Positions 22,880 through 31,454 of a DNA stretch of 39,886 bases are shown here, in pieces. Within the stretch, counting starts at the first letter, position 1. Each line of letters starts with the position of its first letter. A model generated the notes under the pieces. That model was given only the letters and a program-made list of their open reading frames with translations, did not search any database and was not told the origin of the DNA. Source of the DNA: an uncultured Acidobacteriota bacterium. Its GTDB lineage: Bacteria; Acidobacteriota; UBA6911; CAINFC01. The position numbers and the translations under genes are program-made. Where the stretch lies: the NCBI GenBank assembly GCA_903847975.1, contig CAINFC010000248.1, positions 1 to 39,886 of the forward strand, in the 5' to 3' direction.

Positions 22880-23329
22880 ATGAGCATCGTAAGATTTGAC
22901 CCGTTTCAGCAAATGAATCGCCTGCAGGAGAGAATGAACCGGCTTTTCAACGAAGCCATCTTCCGACCGCAGGAGGAAAACGACTTCTACGGCGTCTGGT
23001 CTCCGCTGGTGGATATCTACGAAACCGAAAACGATCTGGTTTTAAAGGCGGAAATGCCCGGAATCAAGCCGGAAAACGTGGACATCCGCATCGAGAACAA
23101 CACCCTGACACTCAAAGGGGAACGTAAGTTCGAAGGCGAAACCAAGAAAGAAAACTATCATCGCATGGAGCGATCCTACGGCACCTTTATCCGGTCCTTC
23201 ACGCTGCCGCGAACCGTCGACCAGGAGAAGGTGGCGGCCGAATACAAGGATGGGGTGCTGACCGTCTCCCTGCCGAAAAAAGAAGAGACCAGGCCCAAAC
23301 AGATCTCCATCAAGCTGGCTGCCAAATAA
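22880..23329 (+). CDS. hsp20: Small heat-shock protein Hsp20 (alpha-crystallin family)
   Basis: A 149-aa ATP-independent holdase. The N-terminal arm (SIVRFDPFQQMNRLQERMNRLF) is followed by the alpha-crystallin domain (about 40-135: WSPLVDIYETENDLVLKAEMPGIKPENVDIRIENN ... YGTFIRSFTLPRTVD), with the A-x-x-x-n-GVLTVSLPK motif near the end and the C-terminal I-x-I tail (ISIKL). Length is typical. AAGGAGG lies 5 nt before the ATG. It has its own promoter and terminator and so is a single-gene unit. Confidence 0.96.
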   Translation: MSIVRFDPFQQMNRLQERMNRLFNEAIFRPQEENDFYGVWSPLVDIYETENDLVLKAEMPGIKPENVDIRIENNTLTLKGERKFEGETKKENYHRMERSYGTFIRSFTLPRTVDQEKVAAEYKDGVLTVSLPKKEETRPKQISIKLAAK

Positions 23330-23356
23330 GCCGGCTTATTCACCCCGCCCAAAACG

Positions 23357-23390
23357 AAGCCCGCTTTCCCCTGGGGAGGCGGGCTTTTCC
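23357..23390 (+). terminator. Rho-independent terminator after hsp20
   Basis: AAGCCCGC (23357-23364) pairs with GCGGGCTT (23379-23386), with an inner CCCC/GGGG pairing and a short T-run (TTTTCC). It begins 27 bp after the hsp20 stop. Being symmetric with A residues on the left, it may also serve the ttcA-like gene coming from the other side (ends at 23403). Confidence 0.75.
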
Positions 23391-23402
23391 ATTTTCCGGG
23401 GG

Positions 23403-24128
23403 TCAGGATAAATATTCGCTTCGGATCCGGCTCATGGACAGAAACAAATTTCTTTTGGCCTGAGGCGAGATCGCCGCCAGCCCTTCAAGGACCTCTTTCA
23501 TCCGCGCCCGCGACTGGCTTTTTCCAAACGGGCAATCCTGGTGCTGCACTTCCAGGCGGCAAAGCTCTGCATAACGGCGAACCTCGGCTTCTTCCAGCCG
23601 GCCCAGAGGCCTCACCAGGGTAAGCGCACCCTGAAACAGGGGAAGCTTGACCGCCATGCCGGCAAAAATTCCCTTGTGCGCCATATTCATCAGCAGAGTG
23701 GCGACAATATCGTCCAGGTGGTGGCCGAGAGCCAGCTTGGCGCACTGCAGATCATGGGCCAGATCGAAGAGGGCTTTGCGGCGATACCAGGAGCAAAGGA
23801 AGCACTTATCCTTTGCCTGGTCGCGGTCCAGGTCCACGATCACTTTCCGGAGGTGGAAAGGCACTTCCCGCTGGCGGCAGAAATTCCCGAGTGCCTCCGT
23901 GTCCAATCGGTGTCCGAAGCCCTCCATCTCGATATGGGCCGCGTATAAATGAACCTTTACCGGCGAGCGGCGGTTCCAGGCGGCGAGCAGATCCAGGAGG
24001 GAAAGGCTGTCCTTCCCTCCGGAAATTCCTACCAGCACACGCTCGCCGCCCTGGAAGAGAGAATATTGAAATATCGTCTCCCCGGTTTTTTTCCTTACTT
24101 TGTGAATAAAAAGTTCTTCCGGACGCAT
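23403..24128 (-). CDS. ttcA: TtcA-like tRNA thiolase (PP-loop ATPase)
   Basis: A 241-aa PP-loop protein with VGISGGKDSLSLL (35-47, ATP pyrophosphatase motif), CFLC (a CxxC as in TtcA, where it binds [4Fe-4S]), LALGHHLDDIVATLLMNM and a third Cys in DCPFGKS near the C-terminus, the expected third cluster ligand. In E. coli TtcA makes 2-thiocytidine at tRNA position 32. It is shorter than the E. coli protein (about 310 aa), with tighter termini. I chose ATG 24128, preceded by AGGGA, over a GTG at 24146 without a ribosome site. It lies 57 nt after the alcohol dehydrogenase gene and may be read from that operon. A different thiolation target is possible. Confidence 0.82.
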   Translation of the reverse strand: MRPEELFIHKVRKKTGETIFQYSLFQGGERVLVGISGGKDSLSLLDLLAAWNRRSPVKVHLYAAHIEMEGFGHRLDTEALGNFCRQREVPFHLRKVIVDLDRDQAKDKCFLCSWYRRKALFDLAHDLQCAKLALGHHLDDIVATLLMNMAHKGIFAGMAVKLPLFQGALTLVRPLGRLEEAEVRRYAELCRLEVQHQDCPFGKSQSRARMKEVLEGLAAISPQAKRNLFLSMSRIRSEYLS

Positions 24129-24185
24129 CCGTTTCCCTAGCCGCACGGAGCAGTCGGGCTGTTTTAGGGTGAAGATCGATTATTG

Positions 24186-25235
24186 TCAGGCCCTCTGGAC
24201 ATCCAGGACCATTTTGATCGTGGCCGGATCCCGGTCCGCTTTGACAAAGGCGGCGGTGATTTCGGAAAGCGGGGCTTCGCCCGTAACCAGCTTTTCGGGG
24301 TGAAGAATGCCCTTGGCCATCTGCCGCAGAGCGCGGGGGAACTCTCCCCGGGTAACCCGGGAGGCAATGATTTCCGCTTCCTTGACCACCAGGGTCTTGA
24401 AGTGGATGGGGGAATGCTGGGCACCCATGCCGCAGGTGACGATTCGCCCGCCATTGCGGATCATGCCGACCGCCTGCTGCATGGGGTTATCCTGGCCGGG
24501 TATCTCGTGGAAATGTCCGATACACTCGATCACGCAGTCCACGCCGACCCCTTGCGTCAGCTCCATGGCCCGGACAACCGGGTCATCCCGGAGGACATCG
24601 ATGGCCAGGTCCGCCCCGATCTGTCGGGCCGTTTCCAGCCGGAACGATACCATGTCGGTAATCAAAGTCAACCCGGGACTGACGCTGTGGCAGAGCACAT
24701 CGAGTACGGAAAGGCCAAGCCGGCCGGCTCCGAGAATAGCCACCGTCTCGCCGGGCTGCACCTTGCCGCGAGCCAGAATGTGATTCCCCAGGCCGTACAT
24801 TTCCACCATGGGTACGAACTTCATGGGAACCGAATCGGGCAAAGGAAAAAGGCGGTCCGAGGGAACCGCCACGTACTGACCGTATCCCCCGGCCAGATCC
24901 ACTCCCAGCAGCTTGAGGGTCCGGCAGGCATTAATATGCCCGGTGTGGCAGGCAAGGCAGTTGTGACAGGAGATGATCGGATCCACGGCGACCCGGTCTC
25001 CGGCGCGGTAGCCCTTCACCTGGCGACCCGCCTCGCGGACGATTCCTCCGAACTCATGGCCCAGAATGGCCGGGTAGGCTACCCGGTCATGGAATTCCCC
25101 GTGGAAGATGTGCACGTCCGTGCCGCAGATCCCCGCAAAGCCGGTTTCCAGCAGAACCTCGCTCTCCCTGATTTCCGGGTCGGCAGTTGTTCCGCAACGA
25201 ATCTCTCCATCCTGATATAAAATTCCCGCTTTCAT
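24186..25235 (-). CDS. Zinc-dependent medium-chain alcohol/polyol dehydrogenase
   Basis: A 349-aa MDR protein related to threonine and sorbitol dehydrogenases. The catalytic zinc site is Cys in GICGTDVHIFHGEF with GHEFGG. The structural zinc loop CHNCLACHTGHINAC has all four cysteines. The Rossmann motif is ILGAGRLG. I chose ATG 25235 because it gives the family's N-terminus, GGAGGAG lies 8 nt before it, and it overlaps the LDH2 stop (ATGA). The open frame extends 150 nt upstream but reads atypically. It is coupled to the LDH2 gene; together they could interconvert a polyol, a sugar acid and the matching keto compound. Confidence 0.9.
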   Translation of the reverse strand: MKAGILYQDGEIRCGTTADPEIRESEVLLETGFAGICGTDVHIFHGEFHDRVAYPAILGHEFGGIVREAGRQVKGYRAGDRVAVDPIISCHNCLACHTGHINACRTLKLLGVDLAGGYGQYVAVPSDRLFPLPDSVPMKFVPMVEMYGLGNHILARGKVQPGETVAILGAGRLGLSVLDVLCHSVSPGLTLITDMVSFRLETARQIGADLAIDVLRDDPVVRAMELTQGVGVDCVIECIGHFHEIPGQDNPMQQAVGMIRNGGRIVTCGMGAQHSPIHFKTLVVKEAEIIASRVTRGEFPRALRQMAKGILHPEKLVTGEAPLSEITAAFVKADRDPATIKMVLDVQRA

Positions 25236-26275
25236 CCGTTCTGCTCCTCCAGGTCCACTTCGATTTTTTTCAATTCCATCACAATGTCCTTGTGAATCGG
25301 GATTCCCTCGACCGAATACCGCTCGCGCGTGCGCCATCCGCGCTCTCCGGGAAGCGAGAGGGAAAGGTCGGGCTCCGCCGCGCACAGGCAGGCAAGAAAA
25401 TCTTCAAGACGATCCTCCCGGAGGTCCGGCGGCAGAAAACATTCGGGGTCCAGGGCTATAAATAGCTTGGTAGCATTGGCATCCAGCCCCGCATCCCCCT
25501 GGGCGGCGATCTCATGAGAAAAGCGCCCCCCGGAAAGGCCGGCCGTAAGCAGCTCCATCATCAGAGCCAGCCCGGCCCCTTTGTGCTCGCCGAAAGGAAG
25601 CAGCTTCCGGCTGGCCAGGATGCGAGCCGGGTCCTTTGTCGGATGGCCGTCCTCATCCAGCCCCCAGCCTTCCGGGACCTGCCTTCCCTCCCGAGCGGCC
25701 GTTCCGACCTTGCCGACTGCCGCCTGGCTCATGGCCAGGTCCAGAACGACCGGCTCCCGGGAACGGCCTCGCGGAAAGGCAATGGCCAGCGGATTATTTC
25801 CCAGCAGCGGTCGGGTCGAGTTCCAAGCCAGCATGTTGGGAATGGCATTCGTGGTGCAGATCCCGACGAATCCTTCTCCGGCCGCACGGCAGGCGTAGGC
25901 GTGGGCACGCCCCCAGTGAGTTGTGTGCAGAGCCAGGCAGGCTCCGATTCCATATTTTCTTGCCCGGCTGACCGCCTGGCCCATGGCCTGGACCGACACG
26001 TATCGGCCGGGCCCGTTATCCCCGTCCAACAGGCAGGTAGCCTGCATATCCCGGCCCAGCGCCACCGACGGGTGCGGATTGGCCCGCCCCTGGTGCAGCG
26101 AACGGACCAGCAGCGGCAGCATACGGATCCCATGGGAGGGGACTCCCATCCAATCCGCTTCCGCCATGACTTCCCCTTCCACCCGGGCGATGAAATCCGG
26201 TACGCCTGCACGGAGCAGAGCCGTGCGGATGGCTTCCCGGAGAGAGGCGGGGCTGACCCGGAGCTCGGTACTCAT
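25232..26275 (-). CDS. LDH2-family (malate/L-lactate/ureidoglycolate-type) dehydrogenase
   Basis: A 347-aa NAD(P)-dependent 2-hydroxyacid dehydrogenase of the LDH2 fold, unrelated to classical Rossmann MDH/LDH. Family motifs: ADWMGVPSHGIRMLP, LLDGDNGPG, LHTTHWGRAHAYA with the active-site His, NNPLAIAFPRG and FGEHKGAGLALMMELL. Members reduce pyruvate, 2,3-diketo-gulonate, sulfolactate or ureidoglycolate; which applies here cannot be told. It overlaps the kinase stop by 4 nt upstream and the alcohol dehydrogenase start by 4 nt downstream, so all three genes are translationally chained. Confidence 0.9.
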   Translation of the reverse strand: MSTELRVSPASLREAIRTALLRAGVPDFIARVEGEVMAEADWMGVPSHGIRMLPLLVRSLHQGRANPHPSVALGRDMQATCLLDGDNGPGRYVSVQAMGQAVSRARKYGIGACLALHTTHWGRAHAYACRAAGEGFVGICTTNAIPNMLAWNSTRPLLGNNPLAIAFPRGRSREPVVLDLAMSQAAVGKVGTAAREGRQVPEGWGLDEDGHPTKDPARILASRKLLPFGEHKGAGLALMMELLTAGLSGGRFSHEIAAQGDAGLDANATKLFIALDPECFLPPDLREDRLEDFLACLCAAEPDLSLSLPGERGWRTRERYSVEGIPIHKDIVMELKKIEVDLEEQNG

Positions 26276-27906
26276 GGAGCCGGGGATTCCTCGGTAGCCG
26301 ATTCGGTATCCCTGGCTCGCAAGGGCAGAAGAATGCGAAAGGTAGCTCCGCGGCCCGGCTCGCTTTCCAGCAGCAGCTGCCCGCCATGCTCGGTGACATT
26401 TTTGCGCGCCATGGCCAGACCCAGGCCGGTCCCCTTGGAGCCCTTGGTACTGAAGAACGGCTCAAAAATTTTTTTCTGCAGCTCCGGCGCTATCCCCGGA
26501 CCGTTATCGCTGATCACCACCCCGAGCTGGGCGCTTTCCGGCAGGACAAAGGTTCCCACCACTATACGCACTCCTTTCCGCCCATGGCAGGCATCCATGG
26601 CGTTCACCAGCAGGTTCAGGACGGAATCATGAATGGCCTTTTTCTCGAATTGGGAATCCGGAAGATCCTCGTCCAGCTCGAGGACCAGTTGGACTCCCTG
26701 CTCCGTGGCCCGATGGGACTGCAGCTGATAAACGGCCTGCACGGTCTGGTTCAGGTTGGCATTCTGCCATTCGGGCTCCCGGCGCTTGGAATAGGACAGC
26801 ATGTCCTGGACCAGCGTGCTGAGCGTATCCGTGGACTGCTGCAGCATGGCCCAGACCCGCCCCAGCATGGGAAGATCCCCTTTTTTCAGGGCCAGATTCA
26901 TCAGCTCCGAGGCGCCCATGACGCCGGTCAGGACGTTTTTGGCATAATGGGAGAGCCCGGCCATGGCCATCCCGAAAGCGGCCAGGCGCTCGGATTCCAG
27001 CTTTTCGCGCATCAGAATGGCGTTTTCGATGCTGATCGCCGCATTGGCCGCCAGCAGGTTGAGCAGCGCCAGGTCATCCTTCTGGTAGGTGAAGGAACAG
27101 GAATGAGAATCGATGTAAATGGCCCCCAGAACCCGATTCCGGTTCACCAGCGGGGCACAGATGGCGGAGCGTATGTTCAGGGCGGCGATGCTGTGGGACG
27201 CCTTGAAGCGCTCGTCGGTGGCGGCATCGAAGGTCAGCAGGGCGCGGCGCTGATGGACGGCATGATCCAGGATGGTCCGGCTGACGGTCAGCAGGTTGTC
27301 CTCCGGCCTCCGGAAGCGCAGCTCCAGCGGGTCTTCCTCCTTCTCCCGCAGAAGAATGGCCCCGCGATCCGGCTTGAATACTTCAAAAACAATATCCATC
27401 AGGGCCTGCAGCCGGTCTTCCAGCTCAAAAACCGACTGCATGGAATCGGCCATGCGTGATAGCAGCCCGGAATGCTCGGAGGTCAGGTTTCCCGGGGCCG
27501 ACTCCTTGCCGGCGGGAAGCTGAAAGGAAATCGTTTCGTTGCTCTTGTCGGCAAAAGGCAGCTGCCCCTTTTCCAGGGGAGCATGGGCGGGAGACAAAGC
27601 ATCCAGGTCGGCCTCCGCCGTGTCGGACAAAAGAAGTTCTATCTTCCCCAGGCGGAGCCGGTCGCCGGCCATCACCGGAAGCTCCGGCAGACAGCGCACC
27701 CCGTTGACAAAAACGCCGTGGGTGCTCTGCAGGTCTCTCAGCCAGTATCGATTCTCCTGGCAACGGATCTCGGCATGAAAGCGCGAAATACAGTGATCCG
27801 GCAAAATGATGGAATTGGCGCTGTTCCGCCCGATGGTTTCGAGAGCTCCCGAAAGTGGAAAGGACTTTCCCTGCAAAATGCCGTTGCAAACGATCAGGTA
27901 CGCCAT
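26272..27906 (-). CDS. FHA-GAF-histidine kinase (soluble)
   Basis: A 544-aa cytoplasmic kinase. FHA domain at about 1-95 with phosphothreonine-binding motifs GRNSANSIILPD, ISRFHAEI and STHGVFVNG; GAF domain at about 150-320 (ICAPLVNRNRVLGAIYIDS). A HisKA-like helix follows with phosphoacceptor in GLSHYAKNVLTG, then HATPase_c with NLLVNAMDACHG, SDNGPGI, FEPFFSTKG and GTGLGLAMARKNVTEHGG, all intact. It ends in an acidic tail. AAGGA precedes the ATG. No response regulator is adjacent; instead it leads an operon of two dehydrogenases. FHA binding would let Ser/Thr phosphorylation feed into the His-kinase signal, which fits a genome rich in PP2C phosphatases. Confidence 0.92.
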   Translation of the reverse strand: MAYLIVCNGILQGKSFPLSGALETIGRNSANSIILPDHCISRFHAEIRCQENRYWLRDLQSTHGVFVNGVRCLPELPVMAGDRLRLGKIELLLSDTAEADLDALSPAHAPLEKGQLPFADKSNETISFQLPAGKESAPGNLTSEHSGLLSRMADSMQSVFELEDRLQALMDIVFEVFKPDRGAILLREKEEDPLELRFRRPEDNLLTVSRTILDHAVHQRRALLTFDAATDERFKASHSIAALNIRSAICAPLVNRNRVLGAIYIDSHSCSFTYQKDDLALLNLLAANAAISIENAILMREKLESERLAAFGMAMAGLSHYAKNVLTGVMGASELMNLALKKGDLPMLGRVWAMLQQSTDTLSTLVQDMLSYSKRREPEWQNANLNQTVQAVYQLQSHRATEQGVQLVLELDEDLPDSQFEKKAIHDSVLNLLVNAMDACHGRKGVRIVVGTFVLPESAQLGVVISDNGPGIAPELQKKIFEPFFSTKGSKGTGLGLAMARKNVTEHGGQLLLESEPGRGATFRILLPLRARDTESATEESPAP

Positions 27907-28044
27907 GGTTCCTTTATAGGTTTAAGGGCTGTTGACCCCTTTCCATTTCATGATGAACAGCTGCTTGAACTGAGCCCTGAAAACTTGAAAAGTATGACCC
28001 AGGTAAGCGCAAAGGTCAACTGCCGGTGCGGACTGCGCCGTCAG

Positions 28045-28053
28045 TGGTATAAT
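28045..28053 (+). promoter_or_regulatory. Extended -10 promoter of the propeller gene
   Basis: TGGTATAAT: a perfect TATAAT (28048-28053) with the TGn extension at 28045-28047 and no recognisable -35, as expected for extended -10 promoters. The start near 28060 leaves a leader of about 52 nt. Confidence 0.55.
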
Positions 28054-28111
28054 TTCCCAATCTACACAGCAAATCGTCATTGCATCCAAAGTGAATCGAT
28101 TGGAGATTGTG

Positions 28112-30247
28112 ATGAAAAAGACTCGTCGCTTTGCCCCATGGGCACTTTTGTTGGGCCTGGCGTTTTTGAGTGCTGCCCTGCCTGCCGCCGACCCGGACCT
28201 TCCCGTATCCCACCGGCGTCTTGGCCTCCATTCCAATGACCGCATGCATCCAAACGGTGCTTTCCAGGTGGAAGTGCTGGTCGGAAAACAATGGAGACCG
28301 GCGGGATTTCTTTTCTTTGACCGCTTTTACCGGGAGCAGCAGCTGGAGCTGAAACCGGAATGGATGGCCGCCGGTTCCCCCGCGGTCCGCCTCTCCAGGC
28401 AGGGAGGAGGAGCCGCCCAGATCGACCGTGTGCTGCTGGACCGACAGCCGCCGGTCCGCTGCTCCGTCGGCAGCAGGGACGCCCTGGCCAGGCTGGCCGC
28501 CGCAGACTCGGATGTCCTGGACGCCTCACGGGGCATGATCCGGATCACCTTTGCCGCTGCCGGAAAAAATCCGGTGCTGGCATTGACGGCCCGGATCGAG
28601 GGCCTGGAGATCGCCGACCGGGCCTTTCTCTTCCCCAGGGAAAACCCTTACGGCCGTCCGGAGTCCGTACGCTCCTTTTATTCCTATCCCTTCCGCAGGA
28701 TCGCGGGAAAGGGCAAGTCTGCGGATCCGTTTGCCGAGATGCAGAAACGCCCACCCTTTTTCAAAGAGTATTCCCTGACCGGATCCGGGCATCCCAGCGG
28801 CTTTACCTACGGCTGGCTGAGCCACGATGATTCCTATCTTTATGCCTCCCTGGATTTCACCGCCGACAATACGCGCGACGGGAACAAGGACTACGCCGCC
28901 CTGCTGCTGCCGACCGCCAACGGGATAAAACAATTCCGTATCACAGAGCAGGAAAGCCGCTGGGGGCAGGCTCGATTCGTCTATACCCCGCGCGCCGGCT
29001 ACCGGCATAAGTTCTATACCTTCCGGATTCCCCGCCGGGAGATCGCACCCTTCATCGATCCCAATGGCAACCTGCCTCTGGCTTTTGCCGCCTACGGAAC
29101 GGCGACACCCGGCAGCACTCGCCCTTCCGTTGCCTTCGATCCGATCCGCGGCCAGTATCTCCTGGTATACGCGAAAACACTGAGCGCGTCTCCCTACTTC
29201 GACATTTACGGTCGTTTTCTGGATGCGTCGGGAACTCCGCAGGGCAGCGAGTTCCTTATCTCCAGCTCGACCAACGATCAACTGGAGCCGGTGGTCGGCT
29301 TCGATCCCTTCAACAGTCGGTTTCTGGTGGTATGGATGGATTATTACAGCGGCTCCCATTATGACGTAGTCGGGCGAAGAGTCTTGGCGGACGGGACCAT
29401 GCCCGCTCCCGAATTCGTCATTTCCGGCGTGACCGGGAACCAGATATATCCTGCCCTGACCCTCGATTCGGTCAATCATCGCTTCCTGGTGGCCTGGCAG
29501 GATGACCGCACTGCGAATAAGGATATCTACGGGAGAATCGTGAACCCGATCAGCGGATTTTTTTCCACAGAGATCATCCTCTGCAGCAACGTCGAAGATC
29601 AGTACTCTCCTACGGTCGCCTTTGAACCTACGCAGCAGATGTACCTGATCGCCTGGGAAGACAACCGGAACTCCATCACCACCGGGAGAGATATCTACGG
29701 CCAATGGGTGCACAGCGACGGCAGCCTGGAAGGCGTCAACCAGGTTATCTCCGATGCCACCGCAAATCAGACGGAACCCGCGGCGGCTGCCGATCCGGTC
29801 AACCAGAAATTCCTTGTATCCTGGGAAGATGAACGGACCGGAACCTCCGACATTTTCCGTCAGCTGGTCAACAGCAGCAGCACCGGACCTTTTCTTACCG
29901 GTTTGGCAAAGAACGTGACTCCGTTGGCCGCCAGCAATCAGCTTTACCCCACAGTGGCCTATAACACCAGTCCCGGCCGCTTTCTTCTGGCTTGGGTGGA
30001 TATGCGGGACGGAGGATGGGACATCTGGGGGCAGCGGGTGATCGCCGATACGGACACGCCGCTGGCTCCCTTTTTCACCATTGCCGACAACGCCAACCCG
30101 CTCTATTACCCGAGTGTGGCGGCCAATACCACATGCGGGAATTTCCTGGTCGTATACGAAGACCACGGCTCCAGCCTTTATGATATCGGCATCGCCCTGG
30201 TAGGAAAGCCCTGCTCCCTGCACCTACCGCTGGTCCAGAAGAACTGA
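28112..30247 (+). CDS. Secreted protein with seven beta-propeller-like repeats
   Basis: A 711-aa exported protein. A signal peptide (MKKTRRFAPWALLLGLAFLSAALPA) is followed by an N-terminal half (about 30-330) I do not recognise, with a sugar-binding-like look (GFTYGWLSHDDSYLYASLDFTADNT). Then come seven repeats of about 55 residues, beginning near 29118, 29285, 29446, 29605, 29772, 29944 and 30108, with consensus PxVAFDPxxxxFLVxWxDxR ... DIYGRxVxxDG. Seven such units would close a seven-bladed propeller. GGAG lies 6 nt before the ATG at 28112, preferred over a GTG at 28091. The end, CSLHLPLVQKN, carries no sorting motif. Adhesion or sugar binding is possible; no catalytic motif was identified. 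Confidence 0.78.
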   Translation: MKKTRRFAPWALLLGLAFLSAALPAADPDLPVSHRRLGLHSNDRMHPNGAFQVEVLVGKQWRPAGFLFFDRFYREQQLELKPEWMAAGSPAVRLSRQGGGAAQIDRVLLDRQPPVRCSVGSRDALARLAAADSDVLDASRGMIRITFAAAGKNPVLALTARIEGLEIADRAFLFPRENPYGRPESVRSFYSYPFRRIAGKGKSADPFAEMQKRPPFFKEYSLTGSGHPSGFTYGWLSHDDSYLYASLDFTADNTRDGNKDYAALLLPTANGIKQFRITEQESRWGQARFVYTPRAGYRHKFYTFRIPRREIAPFIDPNGNLPLAFAAYGTATPGSTRPSVAFDPIRGQYLLVYAKTLSASPYFDIYGRFLDASGTPQGSEFLISSSTNDQLEPVVGFDPFNSRFLVVWMDYYSGSHYDVVGRRVLADGTMPAPEFVISGVTGNQIYPALTLDSVNHRFLVAWQDDRTANKDIYGRIVNPISGFFSTEIILCSNVEDQYSPTVAFEPTQQMYLIAWEDNRNSITTGRDIYGQWVHSDGSLEGVNQVISDATANQTEPAAAADPVNQKFLVSWEDERTGTSDIFRQLVNSSSTGPFLTGLAKNVTPLAASNQLYPTVAYNTSPGRFLLAWVDMRDGGWDIWGQRVIADTDTPLAPFFTIADNANPLYYPSVAANTTCGNFLVVYEDHGSSLYDIGIALVGKPCSLHLPLVQKN

Positions 30248-30324
30248 CCCGTCCGGACCGAAACGGCAGAAAACACAGTGATCTGAAAATTAAAACAGGA
30301 ACTATTCCAACGAGGAAAAACCCT

Positions 30325-31398
30325 ATGGAACCGCAAAATAAAACGATGAAAGAAAACCTCGACCGGCGCCGCTTTCTGGGGGCCGGCCTGACCGCGGCCG
30401 CCGCCACGCCGGCCGCCTTCTCCCAGGAAACCGGCAGCGCCGCGCCGGCCGCAAAAGCCGGATATTCCCTGCCTTTCAATCCCCGGACCCAGCAGGCCAT
30501 GCCGATGCACAACCTGGGCAGAACCGGCTTCAAGGTCGGCCTGCTGAGCCTGGGCGGGCAGGCCACGCTGGAAATCCCCGGCAAGGAAAGTGAATCCGCC
30601 GCGATTATCAACCGGGCCATCGACCTGGGTATCAACTACATAGATTCCGCAGCCGGATACGGAAACGGGACCAGCGAGAAACATATCGGCATGGTGCTCA
30701 AAACCCGCCGCAAGGAAGTATTTGTCACCAGTAAGACTGCAGACCGGACGTATGACGGCTCCATGCGGCTGCTGGAAAGCACTCTGCGCAATATGAACAC
30801 CGACCACCTGGATCTCTGGCAGATCCACAACCTGCAGACCCGGGAGCAGCTGGAGCAGATTTTTGCCAGGGACGGCGCCATCCAGGCAATCGAGAAAGCC
30901 CGCCAGCAGGGCATGACCCGCTTTATCGGAGTGACCGGACACTATGAGCCCAACGTGCTCATCGAAGCCATCCGGCGCCACCGGTTCGACACTCTGCTGA
31001 TGGCCGTCAATGCCGCGGACCGCCACTATCTCAGCTTTATCGAGCACCTGCTCCCTGCGGCCCTGGAGCAGCGGCTCGGGATCATCGGCATGAAAGTGGC
31101 CACCCGCGGCCGGGTGCTCTCCTCCTGGACGCCGCCTCCGGCAGAGCAACAGAACGAGCGGATGCGAACCAAACTGTCCGGAACGCTGACCATCCAGGAG
31201 GCACTCGCCTACAATCTCACCCTGCCGGTCAGCACCACCATTATCGGAGTCGACACGGTGGCCCAGATGGAGGAAAATGTGGCCTTTGCCTCTTCGTTCA
31301 CGCCGCTCAGCGAAGCGCAGATGCGCGAACTCGAAAAGCGCACCCTGCCCATCGTCCGGCAGGCTCTTTACTTCCGGCGCTGGGACCTGGGTGCGTAA
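30325..31398 (+). CDS. Tat-exported aldo/keto reductase
   Basis: A 357-aa (beta/alpha)8 oxidoreductase with a Tat signal (DRRRFLGAGLTAAAATPAAFSQ, Arg14-16). The aldo/keto reductase tetrad is visible: Asp and Tyr in INYIDSAAGYGNG, Lys in VFVTSKT and His in LDLWQIHNLQ. It also has GMTRFIGVTGHYEP and the C-terminal IIGVDTVAQMEENV. The Tat route suits export of a folded cofactor-bound enzyme. GAGG lies about 10 nt before the ATG. The downstream PQQ-like gene follows without a separate promoter. The substrate is probably a periplasmic keto-sugar or aldehyde (inference). Confidence 0.9.
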   Translation: MEPQNKTMKENLDRRRFLGAGLTAAAATPAAFSQETGSAAPAAKAGYSLPFNPRTQQAMPMHNLGRTGFKVGLLSLGGQATLEIPGKESESAAIINRAIDLGINYIDSAAGYGNGTSEKHIGMVLKTRRKEVFVTSKTADRTYDGSMRLLESTLRNMNTDHLDLWQIHNLQTREQLEQIFARDGAIQAIEKARQQGMTRFIGVTGHYEPNVLIEAIRRHRFDTLLMAVNAADRHYLSFIEHLLPAALEQRLGIIGMKVATRGRVLSSWTPPPAEQQNERMRTKLSGTLTIQEALAYNLTLPVSTTIIGVDTVAQMEENVAFASSFTPLSEAQMRELEKRTLPIVRQALYFRRWDLGA

Positions 31399-31454
31399 TG
31401 CGGGAACAGCCGACAGACGGACCCGGAAAACGTGGTAAACCGGGAGGCAGTATC

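Noticed and set aside
25514-26632. Plus-strand open frames antisense to the LDH2 and kinase genes
   Set aside because: Composition typical of reverse-frame shadows; the minus-strand genes are certain.
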